Source: Rhodospirillaceae bacterium bin65 | Lineage (GTDB): Bacteria; Pseudomonadota; Alphaproteobacteria; Bin65 | Assembly: GCA_002238725.1 (NCBI GenBank) | Contig: MPMX01000001.1 | Coordinates: 248,001-312,000, forward strand | Direction: 5' to 3' | DNA length: 64,000 bases | Shown here: in pieces, positions 28,925-38,626 of the stretch | How positions within the stretch are numbered: position 1 is the first letter of the stretch | Layout of the letters: every line of letters begins with the position of its first letter | Notes under the pieces: model-generated | What the model was told of the DNA's origin: nothing | Database searches by the model: none | The model's input: only the letters and a program-made list of their open reading frames with translations | Translations under genes and position numbers: made by a program

Positions 28925-30229
28925 TCAGCGCCGCTCCGGCCCCATCCCGCGCACCAGCGCGATCGCCTCTTCGAGCTTTTCGAGCGCCGCCTCGCGGTCG
29001 GGCCGGAAATCCTGGGCGATCCACCAGCGCTCGACGAATTTCAGCCCCTTGCCGACCGCCGGACCCGCGATGCCGCGGGCGGCGAGGTCGGCGCCGCGCA
29101 CCGGCAGGACGGGCCGTTCCCAGCCGGCGGCCCCGTCAACCAGGTCGCGAAGCGGCCCGGTTTGCGGCTTCTCCAGCGAGGCGGCGGCGAGCAGCGACGC
29201 GTCGCGCCAGGTCTCGGCGCCGTGCCGGTAGAAGGCGGCGCGCATCGCCTTGCGCCGGGCAGCATCCGTTTCCGGCAGCGCCAGGGCCATGGTCGCGTCG
29301 GGCGCCAGTCGAAGAATGTCCAGCAGACGATCCGCCTGCTTGCGGGACAGGCGCAGCGACCGGCCGACCGCATCGGCCCGGGCGGGATCGCCGATCAGCG
29401 CGGCGAGCCGGCGGCACGGGTCGGAGGGCAGGTCCAGCGCCGATTCCAGCGCCGCGAAGCGCCGGAACCGCGCGGGGTTCCAGGCCGTTTCCGCGACGGC
29501 CTCTAAAATTCCGTCCGCCGCCATGGCGTCCACCGCCTCGCCCGCCAACGGCGCCGCAAGCGTCTTCAAAAACTCCTGGCCGACCCGCTCGCGCGACAGC
29601 TTCCCGATCCGGCCGGCGTGCGCCGCGCAGGCCGTCCGGCTCGCCGGATCGCCGGCGGCAATGCCGAATTGTGCAGCGAACCGGTAGAAGCGCAGGATGC
29701 GCAGATAGTCTTCGCGGATCCGCTCCGCGGGATCGCCGACGAAGCGGATCCGGCGCGCCTCCAGGTCGGCCAGGCCATCGAAATAGTCGAACACCGCCCC
29801 GTCCGGCCGCAGCGACAGTGCGTTCATCGTGAAGTCGCGCCGCAGCGCATCCTCGCGCCAGTCGCTCGTGAAGGCGACCGCGGCCCGGCGCCCGTCGGTC
29901 TCGACATCCCGGCGCAGGGAGGTGACCTCGAAGGCGGCGCCGGCCGAGATGGCGGTGACCGTGCCGTGGGCGATGCCGGTCGGGACGGCGCGCAGGCCGG
30001 CCGCTTCCAGCCGCGTCACCGCTTCGTCAGGCGGCAGCGGAACGCCGATATCGATATCCTGCACCGGGCGGCCGAGCAGCGCATCGCGCACGCAGCCGCC
30101 GACGAAGCGGACGTCGACGCCGCCGTCGCCCAGTGCCGTCAGAACCGGCGACACCGCCGGGCCGGTCATCCAGGCTTCGGAAACGCGAACGCCGGTCGCG
30201 CCGGTATCGTCGTTGGCCGGTGCCGCCAT
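28925..30229 (-). CDS. cca: CCA tRNA nucleotidyltransferase / poly(A) polymerase family
   Basis: This 434-residue class II nucleotidyltransferase has the head domain with FVGGCVRDALLG (residues 42-53) and the metal-binding DID at 58-60. RRDFTMNALSL and RIREDYLRILRFYRFAAQFG follow. The C-terminal half is helical and begins around RESRVGQEF. It adds or repairs the 3' CCA of tRNAs; a poly(A) polymerase role cannot be excluded by sequence. It is last in the DUF1285-CoA pyrophosphatase-DUF6111-cca operon, 15 bp after DUF6111. Confidence 0.92.
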   Translation of the reverse strand: MAAPANDDTGATGVRVSEAWMTGPAVSPVLTALGDGGVDVRFVGGCVRDALLGRPVQDIDIGVPLPPDEAVTRLEAAGLRAVPTGIAHGTVTAISAGAAFEVTSLRRDVETDGRRAAVAFTSDWREDALRRDFTMNALSLRPDGAVFDYFDGLADLEARRIRFVGDPAERIREDYLRILRFYRFAAQFGIAAGDPASRTACAAHAGRIGKLSRERVGQEFLKTLAAPLAGEAVDAMAADGILEAVAETAWNPARFRRFAALESALDLPSDPCRRLAALIGDPARADAVGRSLRLSRKQADRLLDILRLAPDATMALALPETDAARRKAMRAAFYRHGAETWRDASLLAAASLEKPQTGPLRDLVDGAAGWERPVLPVRGADLAARGIAGPAVGKGLKFVERWWIAQDFRPDREAALEKLEEAIALVRGMGPERR

Positions 30230-30244
30230 GCCGGGTGGCCGGGC

Positions 30245-30496
30245 TCAGGTCTGCGGCCCGGTGGGCGGGATGACCGGGTTGAGAGGATTGGCGTCCTTCA
30301 GCACGGCGAACAGGATGAAGGCCGCCACGGTGAGCACCAGCCCGGACAGGACGATCCAGAACCAGGGGCTGTCCTCCCAGCGCGGGCCTTCAAGGCCCTT
30401 CTTCCGGGCGCGGCGCCGCTCGATCTGGAAATAGATGAAATAGAGCAGCAGCGGGACGAGGAAGATCGCCAGTTGCTGGATGATCGTACGCACCAT
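30245..30496 (-). CDS. DUF6111 small membrane protein
   Basis: This 83-residue protein has two predicted membrane helices (about residues 3-23, IIQQLAIFLVPLLLYFIYFQ, and 46-66, FWIVLSGLVLTVAAFILFAV). A basic loop RRRARKKGLEG and the conserved SPWFW segment lie between them. It matches the alphaproteobacterial DUF6111 family, usually found beside CoA pyrophosphatase and cca as here. The function is unknown. Spacers are 3 bp after the Nudix gene and 15 bp before cca. Confidence 0.82.
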   Translation of the reverse strand: MVRTIIQQLAIFLVPLLLYFIYFQIERRRARKKGLEGPRWEDSPWFWIVLSGLVLTVAAFILFAVLKDANPLNPVIPPTGPQT

Positions 30497-30499
30497 GGC

Positions 30500-31150
30500 T
30501 CAGGCCGCCGCTTTGTGTGTGAGGACTTCGTAGAGATTGACCAGCATGGCGGCAGTCGCGCCCCAGATATAACGGCCGTTCCAGTGCATGGCGTAGAAGG
30601 TCCGGTCGATCCCGTTCCACCGCTTGGTTTCGCGTTTGTGGTTGGCCGGATCCATGAAGAAGCTCAGAGGGACCTCGAACACATCCTCCACTTCCGACGG
30701 TTGCGGGACATAATCCTGACCCGGCTCGACAAATCCGACGATCGGCGCCACGACATAGCCGGTGCCGGTAATGTAATCGTCCAGCCGGCCGGCGACAGCG
30801 ACGTTACCCGGCGGGAGGCCGATCTCCTCCTCGGTTTCGCGCAACGCAGTATGAACCGGATCGCGATCCGTCGCATCCAGCCGGCCGCCGGGAAAGGCGA
30901 CCTGGCCGGCGTGACGCGGCAGGCCGGCGGTTCTCTGGGTGAGCAGGATGCCCATGCCGCCCGGATGGTCGATCAGCGGCACGAGGACCGCCGCATCGCG
31001 CAATTCCGCGGGAATGCGCACATTGGAATCGACGATGTGATCGCCGCGCAGGCGCGACTGGCGGCGCGAAATCGCCGCCTCCGGATTCAGCGGATCGCGC
31101 AGCCGGGGCAACGATCCGGCGAGAATTCCGGCGATGAACGGCCGGTTCAT
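30500..31150 (-). CDS. CoA pyrophosphatase (Nudix, NudL/YeaB type)
   Basis: This 216-residue Nudix hydrolase probably cleaves CoA to 4'-phosphopantetheine and 3',5'-ADP. The CoA-specific element LLTQRTAGLPRHAGQVAFPG runs straight into the Nudix box FPGGRLDATDRDPVHTALRE, then TEEEIGL, complete with its glutamates. ATG 31150 is selected; it overlaps the stop of the DUF1285 gene as ATGA. It is part of a four-gene operon ending in cca. Confidence 0.92.
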   Translation of the reverse strand: MNRPFIAGILAGSLPRLRDPLNPEAAISRRQSRLRGDHIVDSNVRIPAELRDAAVLVPLIDHPGGMGILLTQRTAGLPRHAGQVAFPGGRLDATDRDPVHTALRETEEEIGLPPGNVAVAGRLDDYITGTGYVVAPIVGFVEPGQDYVPQPSEVEDVFEVPLSFFMDPANHKRETKRWNGIDRTFYAMHWNGRYIWGATAAMLVNLYEVLTHKAAA

Positions 31151-31728
31151 ACGGTCGCGCCCTCCAGATCGCCGATCGGCCAGAACCGGCCCCCGGCCCA
31201 CACGCCGAATTCCGCGCCTCCGAATTCCGCGCCGCCGCCACCGACGCCGGCCCGGAGATTTGCCGGCGTTTCCTCGCCCAGATCGACCAGTTCGTAGAAG
31301 ACCGGCCTGGAAAGCCGGGCCTCGAGGCCGCGATGGACGTGAATATAGGGACGCGGCTGCCCGGTCTGCGGATCGCGATCGAACCGCAGCGGATGGCCCG
31401 GCCCGACAGTCACATTGTCGTCAATATTGGTACGCAGCGTCACGCTTCTGTTGCGCCCCTCGCCCTCGACCGTCATCTCGACCGCCACGAACGGAACGTC
31501 CTCGACCTCGATCCGACCCTTTTCCACCGGTGTAATGAGCCAATATTCCCCGGACTCGTCGCGTTGCAAAACGGTCGCAAACAGTTTCACCAGCGGCATC
31601 CTGCGAATCGGGGAGTTATGATAATACCACGTTCCGTCGAACCCGATCCGCATATGCAAATCGTGCACCATGGCCCGGAATTTCCGGTGATCGGCATCGG
31701 TCGGTCGGTCCGGCCCGTTCCCGGTCAT
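31147..31728 (-). CDS. DUF1285 domain protein
   Basis: This 193-residue beta-rich protein fits DUF1285: MRIGFDGTWYYHNSPIRRMP, then LVKLFATVLQRDESGEYWLI and ITPVEKGRIEVEDVPFVAVE. It ends in a direct repeat GAEFGGAEFG and an aromatic tail. The function is unknown; the fold was solved structurally in relatives without an assigned reaction. It heads the operon with CoA pyrophosphatase and is divergent from the MoxR operon, 80 bp from the moxR-like start. Confidence 0.85.
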   Translation of the reverse strand: MTGNGPDRPTDADHRKFRAMVHDLHMRIGFDGTWYYHNSPIRRMPLVKLFATVLQRDESGEYWLITPVEKGRIEVEDVPFVAVEMTVEGEGRNRSVTLRTNIDDNVTVGPGHPLRFDRDPQTGQPRPYIHVHRGLEARLSRPVFYELVDLGEETPANLRAGVGGGGAEFGGAEFGVWAGGRFWPIGDLEGATV

Positions 31729-31808
31729 TCGGCTGCTCCCGTTGCCCCCGAACCATCGCGAACCGCGGCGTTGTCCCGCCGGCCGTCCGCCATTCCCGGA
31801 GATTGTCG

Positions 31809-32879
31809 TTGACTATCGAATCCGCCGCCGATTCCACTGCGATGGCGCCGGCCGCCAACACCGCAAATCTTGTGACCCCGAATCTTGTGACCGGCGACGC
31901 GCCTGACAAGGCCGTCGCGGAACTGGAGCAGCTCGGCGAGGCGCTGGACCAGGTGCGCGCCGGGGTCGAGCGCATCATATTCGGCCAGCGGGACGTGATC
32001 GAGCAGACGCTGGTGACGCTGCTCTCGGGCGGCCACGTCCTGCTGATCGGTGTGCCGGGCCTGGCCAAGACCAAGCTGGTCGAGACGCTGTCGGCGGTGC
32101 TCGGCATCGACACCAACCGGATCCAGTGCACGCCGGACCTGATGCCGGCCGATATCCTGGGCTCCGAAGTCCTGGAAGAGCAGGACGGCGGCCGGCGCGG
32201 ATTCCGGTTCATCGAAGGGCCGGTCTTCTGCCAGTTGCTGATGGCCGACGAAATCAACCGGGCAAGCCCGCGGACCCAGTCGGCCCTGTTGCAGGCGATG
32301 CAGGAACACCGGGTTTCGATTGCCGGCAAATATCATGCCCTGCCCGAGCCGTTCCATGTGCTTGCCACCCAGAATCCGCTCGAACAGGAAGGGACCTATC
32401 CGCTGCCGGAAGCGCAGCTCGACCGGTTCCTGCTGCAGATCGACGTCGGCTATCCGGAGCTGGCGTCCGAACGGGAGATGCTGCTGGCGACCACCGGGGT
32501 GACCGAAGAAAGGGCGGAGCAGGTCATCACGCCCGATGCCTTGCAGAAAGCCCAGCGGCTGATCCGCCAGATTCCCGTCGGCGAAAGCGTGCTCGAAGCG
32601 ATCCTGAGCCTGACGCGCCGCGGCCGGCCGGAATCGACCGATCTCGAAGCGGTCAGGGCTCACGTCGCCTGGGCGCCCGGCCCACGCGCCAGCCAGGCGC
32701 TGATGCTGGCCTGCCGCGCCCGCGCCGTGATGCACGGCCGGCTCGCGCCGTCGGTCGACGATGTCGTCGCGCTGGCCCCGCCGGTCCTGCGGCACCGCAT
32801 GGCGCTGAACTTCGCGGCGCGGGCCGACGGCATTACGGTGGAAAACGTGATCGGGCAGATGTGCGATCCCTTGCGATAG
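31809..32879 (+). CDS. MoxR-family AAA+ ATPase
   Basis: This is a roughly 356-residue AAA+ chaperone-like ATPase. The Walker A GVPGLAKT is near residue 81 and the Walker B is LLMADEINRASPRTQSALLQ. A sensor-1 segment FHVLATQNPLEQEGTYPLPE and a C-terminal lid are present. MoxR proteins remodel or insert cofactors into VWA-domain partners, here the DUF58 protein 15 bp downstream. No ATG is well placed: TTG 31809 has GGAGA 6 bp upstream; TTG 31803 or ATG 31842 are alternatives. Confidence 0.9.
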   Translation: MTIESAADSTAMAPAANTANLVTPNLVTGDAPDKAVAELEQLGEALDQVRAGVERIIFGQRDVIEQTLVTLLSGGHVLLIGVPGLAKTKLVETLSAVLGIDTNRIQCTPDLMPADILGSEVLEEQDGGRRGFRFIEGPVFCQLLMADEINRASPRTQSALLQAMQEHRVSIAGKYHALPEPFHVLATQNPLEQEGTYPLPEAQLDRFLLQIDVGYPELASEREMLLATTGVTEERAEQVITPDALQKAQRLIRQIPVGESVLEAILSLTRRGRPESTDLEAVRAHVAWAPGPRASQALMLACRARAVMHGRLAPSVDDVVALAPPVLRHRMALNFAARADGITVENVIGQMCDPLR

Positions 32880-32894
32880 GGGCCGATCGAACCG

Positions 32895-33797
32895 ATGGCA
32901 GAGCCCGCCCCCCGATTTGCCATCCGGCGCCACGCCGAAGCCAGCGCGAGCCGCCTGCCGCCGCTGTTGCTGGCGGCGCAACGCGTCGCCGCCACCGTCG
33001 ATCAGGGCGTCCACGGCCGGAGGCGGGTGGGCCTGGGCGAAACCTTCTGGCAGTTCCGACGATACGAGACGGGAGATTCCCTGCGCAGCATTGACTGGCG
33101 CCAGTCGGCCAAATCGGACCATCTGTATATTCGCGAAACCGAATGGGCGGCGGCCCAGAGCATCTGGCTGTGGCGCGACGCCTCGGCATCGATGCGCTGG
33201 TCGTCCGGGCGCAAGCTGCCGGAAAAACGGGACCGTGCGGACCTGATGCTTCTGGCGCTGGCGTCGCTGCTGACCCGCGCCGGCGAACGGATCGGCCTGC
33301 TCGGCATCGACGAGCGCCCGTCCGCCAGCAGCGTCGCGCTCGACCGGCTGGCCTTCAACCTGCTGGGCGATGCGCCCCGCACAGATATAAGGGAGCGACA
33401 GTCTCTGGACCTCCCGCGCTACGAGAATCTGCCGCGTTACAGCCACCTGGCCCTGTTCGGCGATTTTCTGAGCCCGCTCGAGGAAATCGACCGGCGGCTG
33501 CGCCAGTTCGCCGGCAAGCGGATCGGCGGGCATATCGTCCAGGTGCTCGACCCGGCCGAGGCCGACCTGCCCTTCGGCGGCCGGACGCGCTTCGAAGGAC
33601 TGGAGGACGATGGCCGCATCCTCATCAAGCGCGTCGAGAACGTCCGCGACGAATATATCGAGCGGATGACCGAACATCAGGCCGGGCTGCGGGATATTGC
33701 GCGCAGCATCGGCTGGTCTTTCATCGTCCATACGACCGACCAGGCGCCGGAGCGCGCGCTGCTGGCCCTTTATGTGCGCATGGCGGCTGCGCCATGA
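32895..33797 (+). CDS. DUF58 (VWA-like) protein
   Basis: This 300-residue cytoplasmic protein has the DUF58 core QFRRYETGDSLRSIDWRQSA. A VWA-type metal site DASAS is at residues 95-99. It is the standard partner of MoxR ATPases in Bat-like operons. ATG 32895 sits 15 bp after moxR, and the next gene starts 19 bp later. Confidence 0.9.
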   Translation: MAEPAPRFAIRRHAEASASRLPPLLLAAQRVAATVDQGVHGRRRVGLGETFWQFRRYETGDSLRSIDWRQSAKSDHLYIRETEWAAAQSIWLWRDASASMRWSSGRKLPEKRDRADLMLLALASLLTRAGERIGLLGIDERPSASSVALDRLAFNLLGDAPRTDIRERQSLDLPRYENLPRYSHLALFGDFLSPLEEIDRRLRQFAGKRIGGHIVQVLDPAEADLPFGGRTRFEGLEDDGRILIKRVENVRDEYIERMTEHQAGLRDIARSIGWSFIVHTTDQAPERALLALYVRMAAAP

Positions 33798-33816
33798 CCC
33801 GGCCGGAGCCCCAAAT

Positions 33817-36531
33817 ATGCTGACGCTCGGCGCTTTCGCTTTCGCGGCGCCCTGGGTGCTGGCGGCTGCAGCAGGGCTGCCGATCCTGTGGTGGCTGCTG
33901 CGCATAACGCCGCCGGCGCCGAAACTGGTGCGCTTTCCGGCGATTCGCCTTCTGCTCCGCCTTCAGGAAAAGGAAGACACGCCGGCGCGGACTCCGTGGT
34001 GGCTTCTGCTGTTGCGCATCCTCATCGTGCTGCTGCTCATCGTCGGCCTCGCCCATCCGCTGATGAATCCGGAAAAGGGGTTCGAGCAGGACGGCCCCCT
34101 GGTCATCGCGATCGACAACGGCTGGAGCGCGGCACCGAACTGGCAGATCCGCCAGAACAGGGCTGCGGAGCTGCTGGACACTGCGGCGCGCGAGGACCGA
34201 AAGGTCATTCTGGTGGCGACCGCGCGCCGGATGCCCGACGGGAAAATCGGCGCTTCCAACCTGATGCGCGCCGCCGACGCCCGGGCGATCCTCCAGGCCA
34301 TGGGCCCGCAAGCCTGGCCGGTGGATCACAAGGCGGCGGCAGCGGCATTCGAGGACCTTGCCGAACGGGTGAGGAACGGCAACGTCGTCTGGCTGACCGA
34401 CGGGCTGATGCACCCGGATACGGAAGCGTTCGCGGCTGCCCTGAAAAAGGCCGGCCGGGTCGTTGCGTTGACCGACGGGGCCGGCGAACTGCCGGTCCTG
34501 CTCCACCCGGCGCGGCTGATGGGCGCCCGAATCGTCTTTGCACTGGAGCGCGCCGAAAGCGGCCGGCCGGCCACTTTCGATCTGGCGTTGACCGACGACA
34601 ACGGGCGCGGGATCGGCCGGCGCAAGGTGACGTTCGCCCAGGGCGAGCGAAAGGTCGATGTTGCGCTTTCGCTGCCGTCCGAACTGCGCAACCGGCTGGC
34701 GCGGGTATCGGTCGAGCGTCATCGCAGCGCCGGCGCGACCCTGCTGTTCGACGAGAGCCTGCGGCGGCGGCCCGTCGGCCTGATCTCGCCGGCGCGGCTG
34801 AACGACGACCAGCCGCTGATGTCGGACCTGTATTACATCGAGCGGGCACTGTCGCCGTTCAGCGAAATCCGCAAGGGCCCGGTCGCCCAGCTTCTGCAAC
34901 GGCCGCTATCGGTCATCTTCCTGCCCGACCGCTCGACGCTGACCCGGCAGGAGCGTGCGCGGCTCGCCGAGTGGATGGACCGGGGCGGACTGCTCGTCCG
35001 GTTTGCCGGGCCGGCCCTGGCCGGCAATCCGGATCGCCTGGTGCCTGTGCGCCTGCGGGGCGGAAACCGATCCTTCGGCGGCGCCATGACCTGGGCGCAG
35101 CCGGTCGGCCTTGCGCCCTTCGATCCCCGGAGCCCCTTCGCCGGCCTCACGATCCCGGGCGACGCTACGGTCAAGCGGCAGGTACTGGCCGAACCCGGCA
35201 TCGAACTGGAGCGCAAGATCTGGGCGCGGCTTCGCGACGGCACGCCGCTGGTCACTGCGGACGAGCGCGGCAAGGGCCTGCTGGTCCTGTTCCACACCAT
35301 GGCCAACCCCGGCTGGTCGTCCCTGCCGCTCTCCGGCCTTTTCGTCGAAATGTTGCGCCGGACGGTGGCCCTCAGCCGCGGCGTCGCCGAAGCCGGAGCG
35401 CACCGGGCAACGCTGGCGCCGTTCCGGGTTCTCGACGGATTCGGCCGCCTTGTCGAAGCGCCGGAATGGATCCGGCCGATCGAAACGGCGCAGCTGCACC
35501 GGACGGTCGTCGGGCCGGCCAACCCGCCGGGCCAGTACGGCGCCCCGGCCAACCGGCGCAGCCTCAATCTCTCGGCCACGGTGAAATCGCTGGAGCCGCT
35601 GGCAGCGCTACCGGCCGGCATTGCGAGACTCGGCTACGAGAAGGCGCATGAAATCGACCTCCGGCCGTGGTCACTGGCGGCCGTATTCGCGCTGTTCCTG
35701 CTCGATCTCCTGATCAGTTTCCTGATGCGGGGCCTCGTGCCGCGCCGCGCCGCGGCGACCGCGGCCGCTCTCGTCCTGCTCGCCTTGCCCGCCGCCGGCC
35801 TGCTGGCGCCGCAGCCGGCGCTGGCGGAAGACCCTGAAGAAGAAGCGGTTCGCGCCACCCGCGAGATCGTCTTCGCCTATGTCAGGACCGGCGACCGGGA
35901 GGCCGACCGCATCAGCCGCCGCGGCCTGATCGGGCTGGGCAATATTCTGGCGGCCCGCACGTCCGTCGAGCCCGGTCCGCCGCGCGCGGTGGATGTCAAC
36001 GCGGATGTGCTCGCCTTCTATCCGCTGCTCTACTGGCCGGTCACCGAAGGACAGGCCGCGCCGGGCAAACAGGGCAACGCCCGCGTCCATGCATTTTTGC
36101 GGAACGGCGGGATGATAGTTTTCGATGTCCGGATGCGGGACGGGTTTCAGAGCGACGCCCTGAGAAACCTGGTTGCCGGCATAAAGATCCCGACGCTGAA
36201 GCGCGCGCAGGGCGACCATGTGCTGACGCGGTCCTATTACCTGCTGCAACGGTTTCCGGGACGGCGGGCGGGCGCACCCGTGTGGGTCGCGCAGCGGGAC
36301 CAGACGGCCAAGGACGGCGTATCGCCGGTCATCATCGGCGCCAACGACTGGGCCGCCGCCTGGGCGACCGACCGCGCCGGGCGGCCGATGTTCCCGGTGC
36401 AACCGGGCGGAGAATATCAGCGGGAACTGGCCTACAGGGTCGGCGTCAACATCGTGATGTATGCGTTGACCGGCAACTACAAGTCGGACCAGGTGCACAT
36501 CCCGACGATCATCCGCCGGCTCGGCCAATGA
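33817..36531 (+). CDS. Large membrane protein with BatA-type N-terminus and DUF4159
   Basis: This 904-residue protein has an N-terminal aerotolerance-regulator (BatA) segment with two membrane helices in residues 1-80 (APWVLAAAAGLPILWWLLRI and LLLLRILIVLLLIVGLAHPL). A VWA-like extracytoplasmic region follows. Two more helices lie around 620-690, and a C-terminal DUF4159 domain of about 210 residues starts near REIVFAYVRTGDREAD (glutamine-amidotransferase-like fold). ATG 33817 is preferred; upstream in-frame codons overlap the DUF58 gene without similarity. The cellular role of this protein type is not established. Confidence 0.85.
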   Translation: MLTLGAFAFAAPWVLAAAAGLPILWWLLRITPPAPKLVRFPAIRLLLRLQEKEDTPARTPWWLLLLRILIVLLLIVGLAHPLMNPEKGFEQDGPLVIAIDNGWSAAPNWQIRQNRAAELLDTAAREDRKVILVATARRMPDGKIGASNLMRAADARAILQAMGPQAWPVDHKAAAAAFEDLAERVRNGNVVWLTDGLMHPDTEAFAAALKKAGRVVALTDGAGELPVLLHPARLMGARIVFALERAESGRPATFDLALTDDNGRGIGRRKVTFAQGERKVDVALSLPSELRNRLARVSVERHRSAGATLLFDESLRRRPVGLISPARLNDDQPLMSDLYYIERALSPFSEIRKGPVAQLLQRPLSVIFLPDRSTLTRQERARLAEWMDRGGLLVRFAGPALAGNPDRLVPVRLRGGNRSFGGAMTWAQPVGLAPFDPRSPFAGLTIPGDATVKRQVLAEPGIELERKIWARLRDGTPLVTADERGKGLLVLFHTMANPGWSSLPLSGLFVEMLRRTVALSRGVAEAGAHRATLAPFRVLDGFGRLVEAPEWIRPIETAQLHRTVVGPANPPGQYGAPANRRSLNLSATVKSLEPLAALPAGIARLGYEKAHEIDLRPWSLAAVFALFLLDLLISFLMRGLVPRRAAATAAALVLLALPAAGLLAPQPALAEDPEEEAVRATREIVFAYVRTGDREADRISRRGLIGLGNILAARTSVEPGPPRAVDVNADVLAFYPLLYWPVTEGQAAPGKQGNARVHAFLRNGGMIVFDVRMRDGFQSDALRNLVAGIKIPTLKRAQGDHVLTRSYYLLQRFPGRRAGAPVWVAQRDQTAKDGVSPVIIGANDWAAAWATDRAGRPMFPVQPGGEYQRELAYRVGVNIVMYALTGNYKSDQVHIPTIIRRLGQ

Positions 36532-36544
36532 CGCGGCGGCAATA

Positions 36545-38626
36545 ATGTTCGGGTCCGGAACCAGCATCGCCTTCACGCCGCTCGTGCCCTGGTGGGTCCT
36601 GCTGGCGTTTGCCGGCGTCGCAGCCGTCCTGGTTCTTGGAGGCATTATTCTCAGAGCGCGTGGAATCGCGTTCCGGGCCCTGGCTGCTACCCTGCTCTGG
36701 ATCATTCTGGCGAACCCGTCGCTGGTCGACGAAAAGCGCGAACCGCTGCGCGATATCGCTGTGGTCGTAGCGGACGAATCGCCCAGCCAGCAGCTCGACC
36801 TGCGCCAGCAGCTGTACACGGACGCCCTGGCGGCGGTCACGGAAAAGCTGCGCGGCCTGGACAATCTCGAGGTCCGGACCATCCGGGTCGGGCTCGACCG
36901 CGCGGAAGACGGCACCTTGCTGTTCGGACCGCTCGAGCGCGCGCTCGCCGAGGTGCCGGGCAAGCGCCTGGCCGGCGTCATCGCCATTACCGACGGCCAA
37001 ATCCACGATGCTGCGGGCACCGAAAGCGGGCTCGGGGGAGTCGGGCCGATCCACTTCCTCCTGACCGGCAGGAAGAAGGAGAGCGACCGGAGGCTGGTCG
37101 TCGAATCGGCGCCAAGCTACGGCCTGCTCGGCAAGCCGCTGGCAGTCAAAATCCGGCTCGACGACGATGCCGCCCGGCCCGGCGAGAGCGCCGTTATCGC
37201 GGTCAAGCGCGACGGCAAGCCATGGCGGCAGTTCACCGTCCGGCCGAATGTCACCAGGCCGGTGAAGATCGTGCTCGACCATCGCGGCCAGACATTTTTC
37301 GAGTTCGAAGTGGCCCCCGGCCGCAACGAACTGACGCTGGAAAACAACCGGAAGGTCGTCACCATCAACGGTATCCGCGACCGGTTGCGGGTCTTGCTGG
37401 TGTCGGGCGAACCGCACCCGGGCCAACGCGCCTGGCGCAACATTCTGAAATCGGATCCGGGCGTCGACCTGGTCCATTTCACGATTCTGCGGCCGCCGGA
37501 GAAGCGGGATATGACTCCGGTCAACGAACTCGCGCTGATTTCCTTCCCGGCGCACGAACTGTTCCGGGACAAGCTGGACCAGTTTCACCTGATCATCTTC
37601 GACCGCTACCGCCGGCGCGGCGTGATCCGCGCCCATTACCTGCAGAATATCGCCGACTTCGTCCGGCGCGGCGGCGCGCTGATGGTGGCCGCCGGACCGG
37701 CCTACGCCGGGCCGCTCAGCCTGGCGCACACCTCGATCGGCCCGCTGCTGCCGGGCCGGCCGACCGGAGAGGTCTACCGGCGGGGCTTCCGCGCCAAACG
37801 GACAAGCGAGGGCAAGCGCCATCCGGTGACGGCCCGGCTGACCGGCGCCGGCGTCGGGCCCAGCCCCTGGGGCCGCTGGTTCCGCCAGATCGACGCCGAC
37901 GGGAAGCGCGGTACGATCCTGCTGAACGGCCTGGAGGACCGGCCGTTGCTTATCCTGGACCGGGTCGGCAAGGGGCGCGTGGCCCAGCTGCTGTCCGACC
38001 AGGCCTGGCTGTGGGATCGCGGCTTCGAAGGCGGCGGCCCGCAGGCGGAGATGCTGCGCCGGGTCTCCCACTGGCTGATGAAGGAACCGGAGCTGGAGGA
38101 GGAATACCTCCTGGCCCGGATTCGCAACCGCCGGCTCGAGGTGTTGCGCCGAAGCCTGAAGCCGGTCAACCGGGCGGCGCGGGTGACGGCGCCCGACGGC
38201 GGAACCCTGCGGGTGCCATTGAAAGACCGCGGCGACGGCACGGCCATCGGCTCGGTCCCGGTCGAACTGCCGGGCCTGTACCGGATCGCCGACGGCAAGC
38301 TGAACGCGATGGTGGCCATAGGCTCGCTGAATCCGCGGGAAATGTCGGATATCCGAACCACCGACAGGTTTGCGGCACCCTTTGTCCGCTCCGGCGCCGG
38401 CAGCGTCGTCTGGCTGGGGGAAACCGGTGTGCCGGATATCCGGCAGGTGGCGCCGGAGCGGCGGGCCGCCGGCATGGGCGGCGTATCCGGGCGCTGGATC
38501 GGGCTGAGGCGAAATGGCGACTATATCGTGACCGGAATCCGCGACATCCCGCTGCTGATCGGCTTCCTAGCCCTGCTGCTGGCGCTGCTGCCGATGCTCC
38601 TCGGCTGGCGGCGGGAAGGCGATTAG
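36545..38626 (+). CDS. Membrane protein with class-I-glutamine-amidotransferase-like domain
   Basis: This 693-residue protein has two N-terminal membrane helices (about residues 15-60). A VWA-like segment (VVVADESPSQQLDLRQQLYT, AGVIAITDGQIHDAAG) is followed by a central amidotransferase-like fold (LIIFDRYRRRGVIRAHY, FVRRGGALMVAAGP). A C-terminal helix (DIPLLIGFLALLLALLPMLL) ends it. It is the last member of the moxR-DUF58-DUF4159 operon, 13 bp after the DUF4159 gene. The catalytic Cys expected of a true amidotransferase is not evident, so a binding or scaffold role is likelier. Confidence 0.8.
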   Translation: MFGSGTSIAFTPLVPWWVLLAFAGVAAVLVLGGIILRARGIAFRALAATLLWIILANPSLVDEKREPLRDIAVVVADESPSQQLDLRQQLYTDALAAVTEKLRGLDNLEVRTIRVGLDRAEDGTLLFGPLERALAEVPGKRLAGVIAITDGQIHDAAGTESGLGGVGPIHFLLTGRKKESDRRLVVESAPSYGLLGKPLAVKIRLDDDAARPGESAVIAVKRDGKPWRQFTVRPNVTRPVKIVLDHRGQTFFEFEVAPGRNELTLENNRKVVTINGIRDRLRVLLVSGEPHPGQRAWRNILKSDPGVDLVHFTILRPPEKRDMTPVNELALISFPAHELFRDKLDQFHLIIFDRYRRRGVIRAHYLQNIADFVRRGGALMVAAGPAYAGPLSLAHTSIGPLLPGRPTGEVYRRGFRAKRTSEGKRHPVTARLTGAGVGPSPWGRWFRQIDADGKRGTILLNGLEDRPLLILDRVGKGRVAQLLSDQAWLWDRGFEGGGPQAEMLRRVSHWLMKEPELEEEYLLARIRNRRLEVLRRSLKPVNRAARVTAPDGGTLRVPLKDRGDGTAIGSVPVELPGLYRIADGKLNAMVAIGSLNPREMSDIRTTDRFAAPFVRSGAGSVVWLGETGVPDIRQVAPERRAAGMGGVSGRWIGLRRNGDYIVTGIRDIPLLIGFLALLLALLPMLLGWRREGD

